DNA of 60,101 nt. It comes from an uncultured Sanguibacteroides sp. (lineage in GTDB: Bacteria > Bacteroidota > Bacteroidia > Bacteroidales > Marinifilaceae). Numbering within the stretch: the first letter of the stretch is position 1; every line of letters starts with the position of its first letter. Shown piece by piece: positions 8,757 to 18,302 of the stretch. The stretch is from NCBI RefSeq assembly GCF_900543425.1, contig NZ_UQRQ01000020.1:1-60101 (forward strand), read 5' to 3'. The notes under the pieces were generated by a model. It was not told the origin of the DNA. It saw only the letters and a list, made by a program, of their open reading frames with translations, and searched no databases. The position numbers and the translations under genes were made by a program.

Positions 8757-10061
8757 TTAGCGTCTTGCATTAAATTCATTGACAAGTTCTTCATAAATGA
8801 ATTTAATTTTTAAAGCCGCATTTCTCCATTTCAATTGATTTACTTCATCCAACCCCTCACGGCCTGCCACCACGGACAAAGCCGGATAAACCAACAACCC
8901 GTATATAGCGTCCGCCATAGCATCCACGTCCCAATAATCCACCTTTATCGAGTGTTTCAACACCTCAGCCACACCCGATTGTTTGGATATAATGGTCGGC
9001 ACTCCGGAACGCATCGCCTCCAATGGCGTAATACCAAAAGGTTCCGAAACAGAAGGCATCACGTACACATCACTATAAGCAAACATTTTCGGAACCTCCT
9101 CTCCATACAGGAAGCCGGTAAAATGGAAATGGGTAGCGATCTTCAATTGCGCCACCCGGCGAATAGAACGATTCAACATATCCCCGCTCCCGGCCATAAC
9201 GAAACGTACGTCCGGGTAACGCTGCAAAACTTTATAGGCCGCCTCGATAAAATATTCCGGACCTTTCTGGTAGGTTATCCGGCCTAAAAAAGTTACAATC
9301 TTCTCTTTCAAACTACGTTCTACCTCGACCTCTTCGCGAGACTGAAAATCTACCGCATTATGAACGGTTACCACCTTCTCCGGATTTATTCCGTATCGAT
9401 TAATAACGATATTGCGGGTTAAATTACTCACGGTAATCACCCGGTCGGCCTCCTCCATTCCCTTACGTTCAATATCGAACACCTGTTGATTCACGTGTTC
9501 ACCGCTACGGTCAAATTCCGTGGCATGTACATGAATGACCAAAGGCTTGCCGGATATTTTCTTAGCCACGATACCGGCGGTATAGGTCAACCAATCATGA
9601 GCATGGATTACATCAAACTGCTCTTTGGCAGCGACGGTCCCGGCAACCATAGCGTAACGGGCCACCTCTTCCATCAAATTAGCTCCATACTTACCGGAAA
9701 ACTGAAATTTATTTCGAAAAGAGATCTTCTCCTCTTTTTCCCCGACCTTTAACGTTTGGTGGACACTTCTTTCGAATGTTTCCGGATCAAGATAAGGAAC
9801 CAGGTTAGAATCAATCTCCATAAAATGAATATTCTTCCAATATTCTTCCAGATCGGAACATGTATTTACCACCTCTACATCGCTCGCATTAATAATTCTC
9901 ACGGCACTTTGATCCTCATCACCACCGGCTTTCGGCATCACAAACATTATTTCGACCCCGTATTCGGCCAATCCTTTCGTCAAACCGAAAGAAGCAGTCC
10001 CCAATCCCCCTGAAATATGAGGAGGGAACTCCCAACCAAACATCAATACTCTTGTACTCAT
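8757..10061 (-). CDS. GT4 glycosyltransferase, glycogen-associated
   Basis: A GT-B fold glycosyltransferase of about 434 residues. The N-terminal domain opens with RVLMFGWEFPPHISGGLGTA and has the donor-cleft motif HAHDWLTYTAG. The C-terminal domain has VTFLGRITYQKGPEYFIEAA and the retaining EX7E motif in EPFGITPLE. It resembles starch/glycogen-synthase-like family 4 enzymes. Its place between debranching enzyme and GH57-like protein suggests a role in glucan synthesis or priming, but donor and acceptor cannot be read from sequence. The start is set at MSTRVLMFGW because conserved sequence begins there; an in-frame ATG six codons earlier (10079) is possible. Confidence 0.85.
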   Translation of the reverse strand: MSTRVLMFGWEFPPHISGGLGTASFGLTKGLAEYGVEIMFVMPKAGGDEDQSAVRIINASDVEVVNTCSDLEEYWKNIHFMEIDSNLVPYLDPETFERSVHQTLKVGEKEEKISFRNKFQFSGKYGANLMEEVARYAMVAGTVAAKEQFDVIHAHDWLTYTAGIVAKKISGKPLVIHVHATEFDRSGEHVNQQVFDIERKGMEEADRVITVSNLTRNIVINRYGINPEKVVTVHNAVDFQSREEVEVERSLKEKIVTFLGRITYQKGPEYFIEAAYKVLQRYPDVRFVMAGSGDMLNRSIRRVAQLKIATHFHFTGFLYGEEVPKMFAYSDVYVMPSVSEPFGITPLEAMRSGVPTIISKQSGVAEVLKHSIKVDYWDVDAMADAIYGLLVYPALSVVAGREGLDEVNQLKWRNAALKIKFIYEELVNEFNARR

Positions 10062-10111
10062 ATCATAATTCGATTTCAAAATTTGAGAACTTAAACATAA
10101 AACGTCCGTTT

Positions 10112-12067
10112 TTATTTCCGTTTTTTCTCAAATTTTTTAATTAACGCTAAACTTCTTAATACCTCACCGACACTCCATGCTTGAGATATACATCCTCCGG
10201 GTCTGTGAATAGGATCCCCGTCATACACTTCCGCGATAGAGCAAACCCCGTAAGTAGTCATATCCTCCTCAAATCCGGCCAATAACTCTTTCACCGTAGG
10301 CAAAACCTGCTTTCCCCGCAGTTTCAAACTGGCCTCGATATAAGAACCGATTAACCAGGGCCAAACCGTTCCCTGGTGGTAAGCCGAATCCCGTTCATTC
10401 TGATCCCCCTCGTAACGCCCCTTGTATTGAGCGCTTTTAGGTGACAGCGTACGTAATCCTTTCGGGGTTAACAGTTCGCGACGTACCACATGTAATACCC
10501 TCTCTTTCATATCATCTGTAATCGGAGAGTACTCTAAGGAACAGGCTATAACCTGATTCGGACGCACCAAGGTATTCTGACCGGTATGATCTACATAATC
10601 GGCAAGGTATTTTCCTTCCTCATACCAGAATAACTTCTTAAAACTCTCCCGAATCTTTTCCGGCATCTCCCTCCATTCCTTTACAAAACGGCTGTCGCCA
10701 GCTTCCTCTGCCAATTGTAAGCAATAACACACGGCATTATACCATAAGGCATTGATCTCTACGGCATAGCCGGCCCGGGGAGTGACCGGAATTCCTTTCA
10801 CGATAGCATCCATCCAAGTCAGAGCCTTACCGGGTTGTTCCGCCCAGATTAAGCCGTTCTCCTCCATTTTCACCCAAGGATTTATACCATCACGGAAAGC
10901 TTTCAATACGGCTTTCATTTTACTCCCGTAATTTTTCCAGATAAATCCCTTCGTTTTCACCGCCTCGCCTAATTGCTGAAGAGCCCAGAAAAACCACATC
11001 GGGGCATCTACCGAATTGTAGGCTGCATCTTGTCGTTTTCCGATATTCGGAAACAATCCGTTATGCAATTGACGTACCATCGTATCGATTACATCCTTAC
11101 AACTTTTTACATCCTGTTCGGCAGCCAACGTTATTCCGGGTAAAGCGATAAAAGTATCTCGTCCCCAACGTCCGAACCACGGATAACCCGCTACAACCTC
11201 CGTATCCTTTCCGTCATGAACAATAAATTGAGAAGCTGAATACTTCAGGCAATTCTCAAAATTATCCCTCGGCATACGCGAATCCACCAACTGTTGAAAT
11301 TTACGCCTTAATCCGTTCGGATTCACCTCCTCCACAGAGGCCGAAAACACGATACTTTCCCCTTTTTTGATCGGGACCTCAAAATACCCCGGGACAAACA
11401 GATCCTCCCGATAGTCATATCCCCTTGCCTTCTCTTCCAGATACTCGATATTATAATACCAATCCGGTACGGCCACAAACTCATTCGATTTACTCAATTG
11501 CATATTCAGAGAGGGAAAGCCTACATATAACCTTGATCTTATTCCGTTAGGAACCGACTCATATTTTGTATTGGCCATCATATTGGCTTTACTCAAATCG
11601 TGCACATTCCGATAAGCTAAAAAAGGTTTTAAACGTAATATGGTATCCGAATGAGCATCCACCAATGTATAACGAATCATTACTTGAGCCTCGTTATGTA
11701 CCATTATCACCTCCTTCTTCAGTACGACCCCTCCTACCCGGTAGACCAACGTCCAAACAGGCTCATACTCACAATCGACAATATATTTATGTCCCCGGGG
11801 TTCATACACTCCGGGATATTTATGAATACCTAAATTAAACGATTGACCATGCTGTACGATAGTCTCATCCAGCGAAGAGAGCAACACATGGTTTATCCCT
11901 CCGAATTCCTCGATCGGAAGTATCAATAAACCATGATACTTTCTCGTGTTACAACAAACAATAGTTGTTGACGCGTAACCACCAGCCCGATTGGTCGCCA
12001 GAACCTCCCGGTGCAGAGCATACTCTAAGTTGACTAACTCCTCTTTATTGAATTTTAAATATCCCAT
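10112..12067 (-). CDS. Glycogen debranching enzyme (amylo-alpha-1,6-glucosidase, GH133 type)
   Basis: A 651-residue protein of the archaeal/bacterial glycogen debranching family. The N-terminal beta-rich domain begins with FNKEELVNLEYALHREVLA. The (alpha/alpha)6 catalytic domain shows GYPWFGRWGRDTFIALPGIT, ERDSAYHQGTVWPWLIGSY and the late motif GCISQAWSVGEVLR. It should hydrolyse alpha-1,6 branch points in glycogen in the cytoplasm; no signal peptide is present. Second gene of the operon, 47 bases after glgB. Pairing with a phosphorylase module encoded three genes later makes a complete breakdown route: phosphorolysis of chains, then branch removal. Confidence 0.9.
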   Translation of the reverse strand: MGYLKFNKEELVNLEYALHREVLATNRAGGYASTTIVCCNTRKYHGLLILPIEEFGGINHVLLSSLDETIVQHGQSFNLGIHKYPGVYEPRGHKYIVDCEYEPVWTLVYRVGGVVLKKEVIMVHNEAQVMIRYTLVDAHSDTILRLKPFLAYRNVHDLSKANMMANTKYESVPNGIRSRLYVGFPSLNMQLSKSNEFVAVPDWYYNIEYLEEKARGYDYREDLFVPGYFEVPIKKGESIVFSASVEEVNPNGLRRKFQQLVDSRMPRDNFENCLKYSASQFIVHDGKDTEVVAGYPWFGRWGRDTFIALPGITLAAEQDVKSCKDVIDTMVRQLHNGLFPNIGKRQDAAYNSVDAPMWFFWALQQLGEAVKTKGFIWKNYGSKMKAVLKAFRDGINPWVKMEENGLIWAEQPGKALTWMDAIVKGIPVTPRAGYAVEINALWYNAVCYCLQLAEEAGDSRFVKEWREMPEKIRESFKKLFWYEEGKYLADYVDHTGQNTLVRPNQVIACSLEYSPITDDMKERVLHVVRRELLTPKGLRTLSPKSAQYKGRYEGDQNERDSAYHQGTVWPWLIGSYIEASLKLRGKQVLPTVKELLAGFEEDMTTYGVCSIAEVYDGDPIHRPGGCISQAWSVGEVLRSLALIKKFEKKRK

Positions 12068-12114
12068 AAATATATGCCATTTAATTTATCAAAATCAATT
12101 ACTACTTTTTCCTA

Positions 12115-14097
12115 TCACGAACGGTGCATAACAAACGCACTACGGGCAGGAAGATACAAACTCAGCTGGCTTCGACCGGGAGCAATATAAGATGTAAAAT
12201 GCTCCACGGTCTCGTCAACCCTTCCGAAACCGTCAAACAACTCGCTATCCGTGTTCAGAGCCGTCACATACTTTCCCGGAGGTGCATCAAACCGATAGTC
12301 CATAAAAGAAACTTCAGGATTGAAATTAAACACGAACAAAAAATCTCCCCGAATAAAAATCAAAATCTGTCTCTCGTTATCTCTCACCAAAGGAGAAGGA
12401 TATCCCGCAAAAATTTGATTATCTTCAACGAAATGAATCATAGCCCGATCAAAAGCATTCAAAAAACGAAAGCGCAACTGCTCATCATCGACCAAACTCC
12501 ATAACCTCCGGGCATGATCGTAACTCCAACTATTACCCTCTCTCGGAAAATCAATCCACTCCGGATGTCCCCATTCATTCCCCATAAAAGAAAGATAACC
12601 GTCTCCCGCCGTTCCAATCGTCACCAAACGAATCATCTTATGCAAAGCAATACCCCGGTCTATGAGGATGTTTTTATCAAAAACACTCATCGAAGAGTAT
12701 ATAGCCTTATCTACCAACCGAAAAAAAATCGTTTTATCTCCGACCAAAGCCTGATCGTGACTTTCGGCATAGCTAATCGTATGTTCCTCTTTCCGTTTAT
12801 TGGTCAGTTCATAAAAAAGATCCCCCACATGCCACTCTTCATCTTTTCTATCCTTCAACAACTTTATCCAGTAATCCGGCACACCCATACTCATACGAAA
12901 ATCAAATCCCATACCTCCTTCCTCTATCGGGAAAGCGACGCCCGGCATTCCACTCATATCCTCCGCTATCGTTATAGCCTCGGGATTTACCTGATGAATC
13001 ACCCGGTTTGCCAAACTCAAATAAACTATAGCATTTTCATCCTGATCACCGTCATAATACATCCGGTAATCCGTAAAATCCCGATTGATTCCATGATCCC
13101 AATAGATCATACTCGTAATCCCGTCGAAACGAAAACCGTCAAAATGGAATTCATCCAACCAATATTTACAATTGGATAACAAGAAATTAATCACCTGGTG
13201 TTTACCGTAATTAAAACAACGGGAGTTCCATAAAGGATGATACCCTCGTTCTCCAGAGTAAAAAAATTGATCGTACGAACCGTCAAAACAACTCAATCCT
13301 TCTGCTTCATTGTTAACGGCATGAGAATGGACAATATCCATAATAACCCGTACACCCATTCCATGAGCGGCATCAATCAAAGCTTTTAACTCTTCCGGAG
13401 TCCCGAACCTGGAACTGACGGCAAAAAAATTAGATACCTGATACCCGAAAGAACCATAGTAAGGGTGTTCCTGAATCCCCATCAATTGTATGGTATTATA
13501 CCCCAAATCCACGATACGGGGAAGCACAAACAAACGAAACTCCGTAAACGTCGAAACCCTTTTATGTTCGGTAGACATTCCCACATGCGCCTCGTATATC
13601 AAAGGATGAATGGTACGATGAGGAGATTTATACTTCATGCGATAGGGATTCTTCGGGTCCCACACCTGAGCACTAAATATCTTGGTATACTCGTCCTGAA
13701 CCGCCCTTCTGACATGGGTAGGGATACGCTCGCCCGCTCCGCCGTCCCACTCGACCAATAAACGATACAGCATTTCATGAGACAAAACGCTCTCCGGCAA
13801 TACAATCTCCCAATCCTCATTATTTATTTTTTTCAAGGCGTAATCCGGATGCTTCCGCCAATCGTTAAATACTCCTATTAAATAAATAGCCGTAGCATGA
13901 GGCGCCCATTCCCTGAACACCCATCCCCGAGCCGTTTTGTGAAGGCCGTAATATAAATAAGAATTACACAAATCAGCCAACCGGGTTGCCCTACTCGTGA
14001 ATTCCTTCTCCAAAGCGAGCATCCGTTCATGCCTTTCTTGAATTACCTTCGCGAAAGGCTCTAATAATTTATCTTGATTCACGAGTTCCGGTTTCAT
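12115..14097 (-). CDS. glgB: 1,4-alpha-glucan branching enzyme (GH13)
   Basis: A 660-residue branching enzyme. The CBM48-like N-terminal domain contains GWVFREWAPHATAIYLIGVFNDW. The GH13 barrel has all four conserved regions: DIVHSHAVNN, GFRFDGITSM (nucleophile Asp near 322), ITIAEDMSG (acid/base Glu near 378) and YAESHDQ (Asp near 447). The C-terminal beta domain ends with YLPARSAFVMH. It resembles the shorter eukaryote-like branching enzymes rather than the roughly 730-residue E. coli form. First gene of the five-gene leftward glycogen operon; a TATATTTG box lies about 45 bases upstream on the same strand. Confidence 0.93.
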   Translation of the reverse strand: MKPELVNQDKLLEPFAKVIQERHERMLALEKEFTSRATRLADLCNSYLYYGLHKTARGWVFREWAPHATAIYLIGVFNDWRKHPDYALKKINNEDWEIVLPESVLSHEMLYRLLVEWDGGAGERIPTHVRRAVQDEYTKIFSAQVWDPKNPYRMKYKSPHRTIHPLIYEAHVGMSTEHKRVSTFTEFRLFVLPRIVDLGYNTIQLMGIQEHPYYGSFGYQVSNFFAVSSRFGTPEELKALIDAAHGMGVRVIMDIVHSHAVNNEAEGLSCFDGSYDQFFYSGERGYHPLWNSRCFNYGKHQVINFLLSNCKYWLDEFHFDGFRFDGITSMIYWDHGINRDFTDYRMYYDGDQDENAIVYLSLANRVIHQVNPEAITIAEDMSGMPGVAFPIEEGGMGFDFRMSMGVPDYWIKLLKDRKDEEWHVGDLFYELTNKRKEEHTISYAESHDQALVGDKTIFFRLVDKAIYSSMSVFDKNILIDRGIALHKMIRLVTIGTAGDGYLSFMGNEWGHPEWIDFPREGNSWSYDHARRLWSLVDDEQLRFRFLNAFDRAMIHFVEDNQIFAGYPSPLVRDNERQILIFIRGDFLFVFNFNPEVSFMDYRFDAPPGKYVTALNTDSELFDGFGRVDETVEHFTSYIAPGRSQLSLYLPARSAFVMHRS

Positions 14098-14142
14098 ATA
14101 ATTGATCTAATTTAATTTTTTTGAATAATCACTTCCCTGTTT

Positions 14143-14150
14143 CAAATATA
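14143..14150 (-). promoter_or_regulatory. -7 box for glycogen operon
   Basis: Read on the minus strand this is TATATTTG, a match to TAnnTTTG, about 45 bases before the glgB start. No convincing -33 TTTG is seen. It is the only such box near the head of the operon. Confidence 0.5.
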
Positions 14151-14465
14151 CCATTCTTGTATTACATTGGGATGTACCTTCCGTTACATTTTTATTACTA
14201 AATTACGAAGAATTGAGTCATTTAGTTATAATATAAACCTTTTTTATTTTGCGGGAATTTTAATTTTACTCCTTTCTTTATTCCCATAAGGACTTTTTTT
14301 TCCGAAATCATTTAAATTGCTTACAAGGTAACAATATTTAAGCCAATATGAGTAGATTTCACCACTTTTAACATATTATATTTTAAGAAAAGATTAATAT
14401 ATCCATTCACATATATTTACAATCATTTTTTTTCATCAAATTCCAACCTAAAATCTTTATTTTCC

Positions 14466-14473
14466 TATTTTTG
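14466..14473 (+). promoter_or_regulatory. -7 box for WbqC-like gene
   Basis: The sequence tatttttg fits TAnnTTTG and ends 17 bases before the ATG at 14491, implying a very short leader. The -33 element is unclear. Confidence 0.45.
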
Positions 14474-14490
14474 TCTCAAAATAGCACGGA

Positions 14491-15108
14491 ATGAAAAGAA
14501 TCTTATTAAATACGGCCTATTTCCCTCCAATACAATATTTTTCTAAAGTAAAAGATTACGAAGAAATTGTTATCGAACAATACGAACATTACGGAAAACA
14601 AAGTTATAGAAATCGTTGTGATATTATGACGGCCAATGGCACAATGACATTATCTGTTCCGGTAATAAAAGCAACGAATAAAAAGATATTGACCAAAGAA
14701 ACCTGCATAGATTACTCCACTCCGTGGCAAAAACTTCATTTTAAAGGTATCGAGTCCGCTTATAAAAATTCGCCTTATTATGATTATTACATGGATTATT
14801 TCACCTCTTTTTTTATAAAAAAAGAGAAATACCTGCTTGATCTGAACATGAAGATAATACGCGAAATTTTTGATATCCTATCCTTAAAAAACACCGTAAC
14901 TTTATCGGAAGACTACGTCAACGAACCCTATCAATGTGACGATTTCAGGGACGTCATTCACCCCAAACCGTCCCGGCGTAGATTCAACGATCCCTTTGTT
15001 GCCAAACCCTACCACCAAACTTTTGCCGAGCGTTTTCCTTTTGTCCCGAATCTTAGCATCCTGGATCTTCTTTTCAACGAAGGCCCCGATACCGCCCTCT
15101 ATTTATAA
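14491..15108 (+). CDS. WbqC-like family protein
   Basis: A 205-residue cytoplasmic protein with the WbqC-like pattern: an opening strand LLNTAYFPPIQYFSKV, then YGKQSYRNRCDIMTANGTMTLSVPV and STPWQKLHFKGIESAYKNSPYYDYY. WbqC was first named in O-antigen clusters, but the biochemical activity of the family is not established. In Bacteroidota this form is often a stand-alone gene, as here, with no polysaccharide genes adjacent. It converges on rlmD. I find no catalytic motif that settles its function. Confidence 0.75.
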   Translation: MKRILLNTAYFPPIQYFSKVKDYEEIVIEQYEHYGKQSYRNRCDIMTANGTMTLSVPVIKATNKKILTKETCIDYSTPWQKLHFKGIESAYKNSPYYDYYMDYFTSFFIKKEKYLLDLNMKIIREIFDILSLKNTVTLSEDYVNEPYQCDDFRDVIHPKPSRRRFNDPFVAKPYHQTFAERFPFVPNLSILDLLFNEGPDTALYL

Positions 15109-15171
15109 CGGAAAGATTATGCTAAAACAATCTGTACGCCCGAAAAGGAAGAAAGCGAATCAAAAATTCTT

Positions 15172-16575
15172 CTACCGGCGCTGCAATAAAACGATATTTT
15201 CCACATGATGTGTATGTGGAAACATGTCTACCGGTTGGACTGCCATCACTTTATAATCGGAATCCATTAAATGAAGATCACGCGCCTGAGTTGCCGAGTT
15301 ACAGCTAACATAGACGATACGTTCCGGTGAGGCATTTAAAATAGTATTTACAACATCAGGATGCATACCCGCACGCGGAGGATCGGTAATAATTACGTCC
15401 GGTTTGCCGTGACGGATAATAAAGGCCTCGTTTAAGACATCTTTCATGTCGCCTGCATAAAAAAGCGTGTTCGTGATACCATTGATGGAAGAATTTATCC
15501 TGGCATCCTCAATGGCTTCCGGGACATATTCGATTCCGATCACTTTACGGGCATGACGAGCAATAAAATTAGCTATCGTTCCCGTTCCCGTGTAGAGATC
15601 GTAAACGGTTTCATTACCTGTTAATCCGGCCAACTGCCGGGTTTGGGCGTATAAACTATAGGCCTGTTCCGAATTAGTTTGGTAGAACGATTTAGGGCCG
15701 ATCTTGAACTTCAGCTCTTCCATTTGTTCGTATATATGATCTTTGCCATAAAAGCAGATCACTTCTTGATCCGTGATTGTATCATTTAGTTTTTCGTTAA
15801 TCACGTACATAAGAGAAGTGATTTCCGGAAAAGCCTCTGACAGGCGTTGAAGTAAACACTCTCTTGCCTTTTGTTCTTCACGACCGAAGGTGACGATAAC
15901 CATGATCTCGCCCGTGGAAGAAGTGCGAATAATTAAGGTTCGTAAAAAACCCTCTTGTTCCCGTATATTATAAAAGTTTAATCCTTGCGCAACGGCATAA
16001 TCCCGTATAAAGTTTCGAATGGCATTGGATGGCTCCTGCTGCAAATGACAGGTTTCAATGTCTACCACCTTATCAAAAAGTCCCGGAACATGGAAACCCA
16101 CCGCAGGAGAGCGTTCGATATCCCGATCGCTACCGATCTCTTCGCGAGTCAGGAAACGTTTGTCCGAGAAGGTGAATTCCAACTTATTCCGATAATTCCG
16201 GGTTCTGCGGGAACCCATAATCGGGCGTATGTTTTGAAGCTCGACCTTTCCGATACGTTGCAGATTGTCGATAATCTCCTGTTGTTTGAAACTCAATTGC
16301 TGTTCGTAAGGCAGATTCTGCCACTTGCAACCGCCGCATATTCCGAAATGGGAACAGAAAGGCTGAGTCCGGATATCGGCATATTTCTTAACATTCACCA
16401 CGAAACCTTCCAAAAAACTTTTCCGCTTTCTGGTTACCTGAACATCGACAATATCACCGGGAACAGTATTAGGAACAAATAAAACTTTTTCATCCACGTA
16501 AGCGATGGATTTACCCTCTGCTGCAATTTTTTGGATCTCGATATCTTCCAGTAACGGTTTCTTTCCTCTACCCAT
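15172..16575 (-). CDS. rlmD: 23S rRNA (uracil-5-)-methyltransferase RlmD/RumA
   Basis: An RNA m5U methyltransferase of about 467 residues. It has an N-terminal TRAM domain and an iron-sulfur cysteine set, CSHFGICGGCKW with an earlier partner. The SAM-binding core has DLYTGTGTIANF, then TDPPRAGMHPDV, and the catalytic-cysteine motif YVSCNSATQARDL. QTNSEQAYSLY is typical of the family. It should methylate a uridine of 23S rRNA (U1939 class), though Bacteroidota RumA-like enzymes vary in target. The start is placed at MGRGKKPLLED; an ATG six codons earlier (16593) also follows the promoter box at 16627-16634. Confidence 0.85.
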   Translation of the reverse strand: MGRGKKPLLEDIEIQKIAAEGKSIAYVDEKVLFVPNTVPGDIVDVQVTRKRKSFLEGFVVNVKKYADIRTQPFCSHFGICGGCKWQNLPYEQQLSFKQQEIIDNLQRIGKVELQNIRPIMGSRRTRNYRNKLEFTFSDKRFLTREEIGSDRDIERSPAVGFHVPGLFDKVVDIETCHLQQEPSNAIRNFIRDYAVAQGLNFYNIREQEGFLRTLIIRTSSTGEIMVIVTFGREEQKARECLLQRLSEAFPEITSLMYVINEKLNDTITDQEVICFYGKDHIYEQMEELKFKIGPKSFYQTNSEQAYSLYAQTRQLAGLTGNETVYDLYTGTGTIANFIARHARKVIGIEYVPEAIEDARINSSINGITNTLFYAGDMKDVLNEAFIIRHGKPDVIITDPPRAGMHPDVVNTILNASPERIVYVSCNSATQARDLHLMDSDYKVMAVQPVDMFPHTHHVENIVLLQRR

Positions 16576-16626
16576 AAATTTTAAACACTCCAAACTTCAG
16601 ATTAATACATTCAAAATTTCGAAGGG

Positions 16627-16634
16627 CAAATATA
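16627..16634 (-). promoter_or_regulatory. -7 box for rlmD
   Basis: On the minus strand this reads TATATTTG, matching TAnnTTTG, about 50 bases before the chosen rlmD start. Confidence 0.45.
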
Positions 16635-16692
16635 CGAAATTTAAAATGGAATAGAAGACCGGATGGAGTAAAATAGCCCGGTCTTATTATGG

Positions 16693-17370
16693 TTACAGTT
16701 TTTCTTTTAGTATTCGAACCCCTTCGGATGCTCCTTTCTCGATAAATTCGATCCTGCTGTTCTTCACGCTTTCCGGAATCTTAGGATCGATTAGCAAAAT
16801 ACGACATCCGGCCGGAGCGTAATGCAACAAGCTTGCCGCAGGATAAACGGCAAGAGAAGTCCCGATAATAACCAAGATATCAGCCCGGGAAACCAATTCT
16901 ATGGCCGGCTCGATGTTCGGCACGGCCTCTCCGAACCAAACGATGTGCGGACGCAGTACGGAACCGTCCTCCCCTTTTGTCCCTAACTTCAACTCCCAAC
17001 CTTCCAGATCATAAATAAGATCCGGATTCTTGCTGCTTCTGACTTTTTTTAATTCACCGTGAAGATGTAATACTTTCGAACTTCCGGCCCGCTCGTGCAG
17101 ATCGTCTATATTCTGGGTAATAATTTGAACATCATATTCCTTTTCCAAATCCGCTAACCCGTAATGCCCGGCATTGGGTTTAGCCTCATAAAGTTGTTTC
17201 CTGCGTTCGTTATAAAAACGGTTGACTAATTCGGGATCACGTTCCCAGGCTTCCGGGGTACACACATCCATAACATTATACTCCTCCCACAAACCGTCGC
17301 TATCCCTGAAGGTACGAATACCGCTCTCCGCACTCATTCCAGCTCCTGTTAAAACTACTAACTTCTTCAT
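16693..17370 (-). CDS. cobB: Sirtuin-type NAD-dependent deacylase without zinc cysteines
   Basis: A 225-residue sirtuin. NAD-binding motifs are GAGMSAESGIRTFRD and TQNIDDLHERAGS; the catalytic histidine lies in LHLHGEL; the C-terminal Rossmann part has IIGTSLAVYPAASLL. It should remove acyl groups from protein lysines using NAD. The segment between the catalytic histidine and RPHIVWFGEAVP, where most sirtuins hold two CxxC zinc pairs, has no cysteine at all. The start is MKKLVVLTGAG because the longer frame adds a non-conserved leader. The gene diverges from the NlpC/P60 peptidase. Confidence 0.85.
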   Translation of the reverse strand: MKKLVVLTGAGMSAESGIRTFRDSDGLWEEYNVMDVCTPEAWERDPELVNRFYNERRKQLYEAKPNAGHYGLADLEKEYDVQIITQNIDDLHERAGSSKVLHLHGELKKVRSSKNPDLIYDLEGWELKLGTKGEDGSVLRPHIVWFGEAVPNIEPAIELVSRADILVIIGTSLAVYPAASLLHYAPAGCRILLIDPKIPESVKNSRIEFIEKGASEGVRILKEKL

Positions 17371-17446
17371 GGTCAAATCAATTTTACTATTTACAATGCC
17401 ATGCAAGTTAACTAAAAAAATCATTTCATTATCTCGAAACTTTCTC

Positions 17447-17454
17447 TATTTTTG
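17447..17454 (+). promoter_or_regulatory. -7 box for NlpC/P60 gene
   Basis: The sequence tatttttg fits TAnnTTTG and lies about 60 bases before the ATG at 17514, in the gap divergent from the sirtuin gene. Confidence 0.4.
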
Positions 17455-17513
17455 TGATAATTAAAAACGAACAGGAATAAAAGTTCATTTTTCAGATTCT
17501 CAATTTTATTGCA

Positions 17514-18302
17514 ATGGAGTTTGGTATAGCTGATTTGAGTATAGTGCCCATGAGGCGGGAGAAATCGGAACGAAGCGAAATGATTTCTCAGGTTTTGTTT
17601 GGAGAGATCTACGAAGTACTGGAAGAAGAGGATAACTGGCTGTATATACGTTTATTACATGACGATTGGCAAGGTTGGATAGACCGGAAAATGCACAAGG
17701 AGGTAAGTGTATCCTATGTTGAATCTTATCGTTCGTCCGATCAGTTGATCATGGGAGAAGTATTCAATCTGGTATTGAAAGAAGGAGATTGGGGCAATAA
17801 ATTAATCGTGGCGGGTAGCGTATTGCCTTTTTACGACGCTTACTCTAAGAAAATGAAATTGGAAGAAGACGAATACGCGTTGATCGGCACGCTGAAAGAG
17901 ATAGGCATTGACAATTTACGGGATTTACTCATCCAATACGCGTTAATGTACTACAATACACCCTATCTCTGGGGAGGACGTACTCCGTATGGAATCGATT
18001 GTGCCGGACTTTCACAGATCGTATACCGTATGGTAGGTATGAACTTGCCCCGAAAGGCGGAGCAACAAGTACTGAAAGGACAAACCCTTTCTTTCATTGA
18101 AGAGTCCCTACCGGGAGATCTGGCCTTTTTCGGAGACGAAGCAGGGGCTATTACCCACGTGGGAATCCTATGGGAACCGGGTCGTATCATCCACGCTTCC
18201 GGTCGGGTTCGGGTCGACAAAATCGATCATCACGGCATCTTCAATGAAGAAACCAAACGCTATACCCACGCGTTAAAACTAATCAAACGCTATATTAATT
18301 GA
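17514..18302 (+). CDS. SH3-domain NlpC/P60 cysteine peptidase
   Basis: A 262-residue peptidoglycan peptidase. An N-terminal bacterial SH3-like domain contains QVLFGEIYEVLEEEDNWLYIRL and WQGWIDRKM. The C-terminal NlpC/P60 domain has catalytic cysteine in YGIDCAGLSQ, histidine in ITHVGILW and a third polar residue in IIHASGRVR. The layout resembles gamma-D-glutamyl-L-diamino-acid dipeptidyl peptidases such as YkfC that process murein peptides. No signal peptide is visible, so a cytoplasmic recycling role is plausible. Single gene; it converges on the transglycosylase gene across a GATT/AATC repeat. Confidence 0.85.
   Translation: MEFGIADLSIVPMRREKSERSEMISQVLFGEIYEVLEEEDNWLYIRLLHDDWQGWIDRKMHKEVSVSYVESYRSSDQLIMGEVFNLVLKEGDWGNKLIVAGSVLPFYDAYSKKMKLEEDEYALIGTLKEIGIDNLRDLLIQYALMYYNTPYLWGGRTPYGIDCAGLSQIVYRMVGMNLPRKAEQQVLKGQTLSFIEESLPGDLAFFGDEAGAITHVGILWEPGRIIHASGRVRVDKIDHHGIFNEETKRYTHALKLIKRYIN

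Larger units (their letters stand above)
14098..14490. other. Divergent intergenic region, glgB / WbqC-like
   Basis: About 390 very AT-rich bases between divergent genes. Apart from the two -7 boxes listed separately (14143-14150 minus, 14466-14473 plus) I see no RNA gene, repeat or clear operator. The length leaves room for regulation of the glycogen operon. Confidence 0.5.

Noticed and set aside
16655..16685. 8-bp stem (aagaccgg/ccggtctt) as sirtuin terminator
   Set aside because: The loop is long and no T run follows on the minus strand, so support is too weak to list.
18148..18165. CACGTG-centred palindrome as a possible parS site
   Set aside because: It lies inside the NlpC/P60 coding sequence over the conserved THVGI codons, and its flanks do not match the parS consensus.
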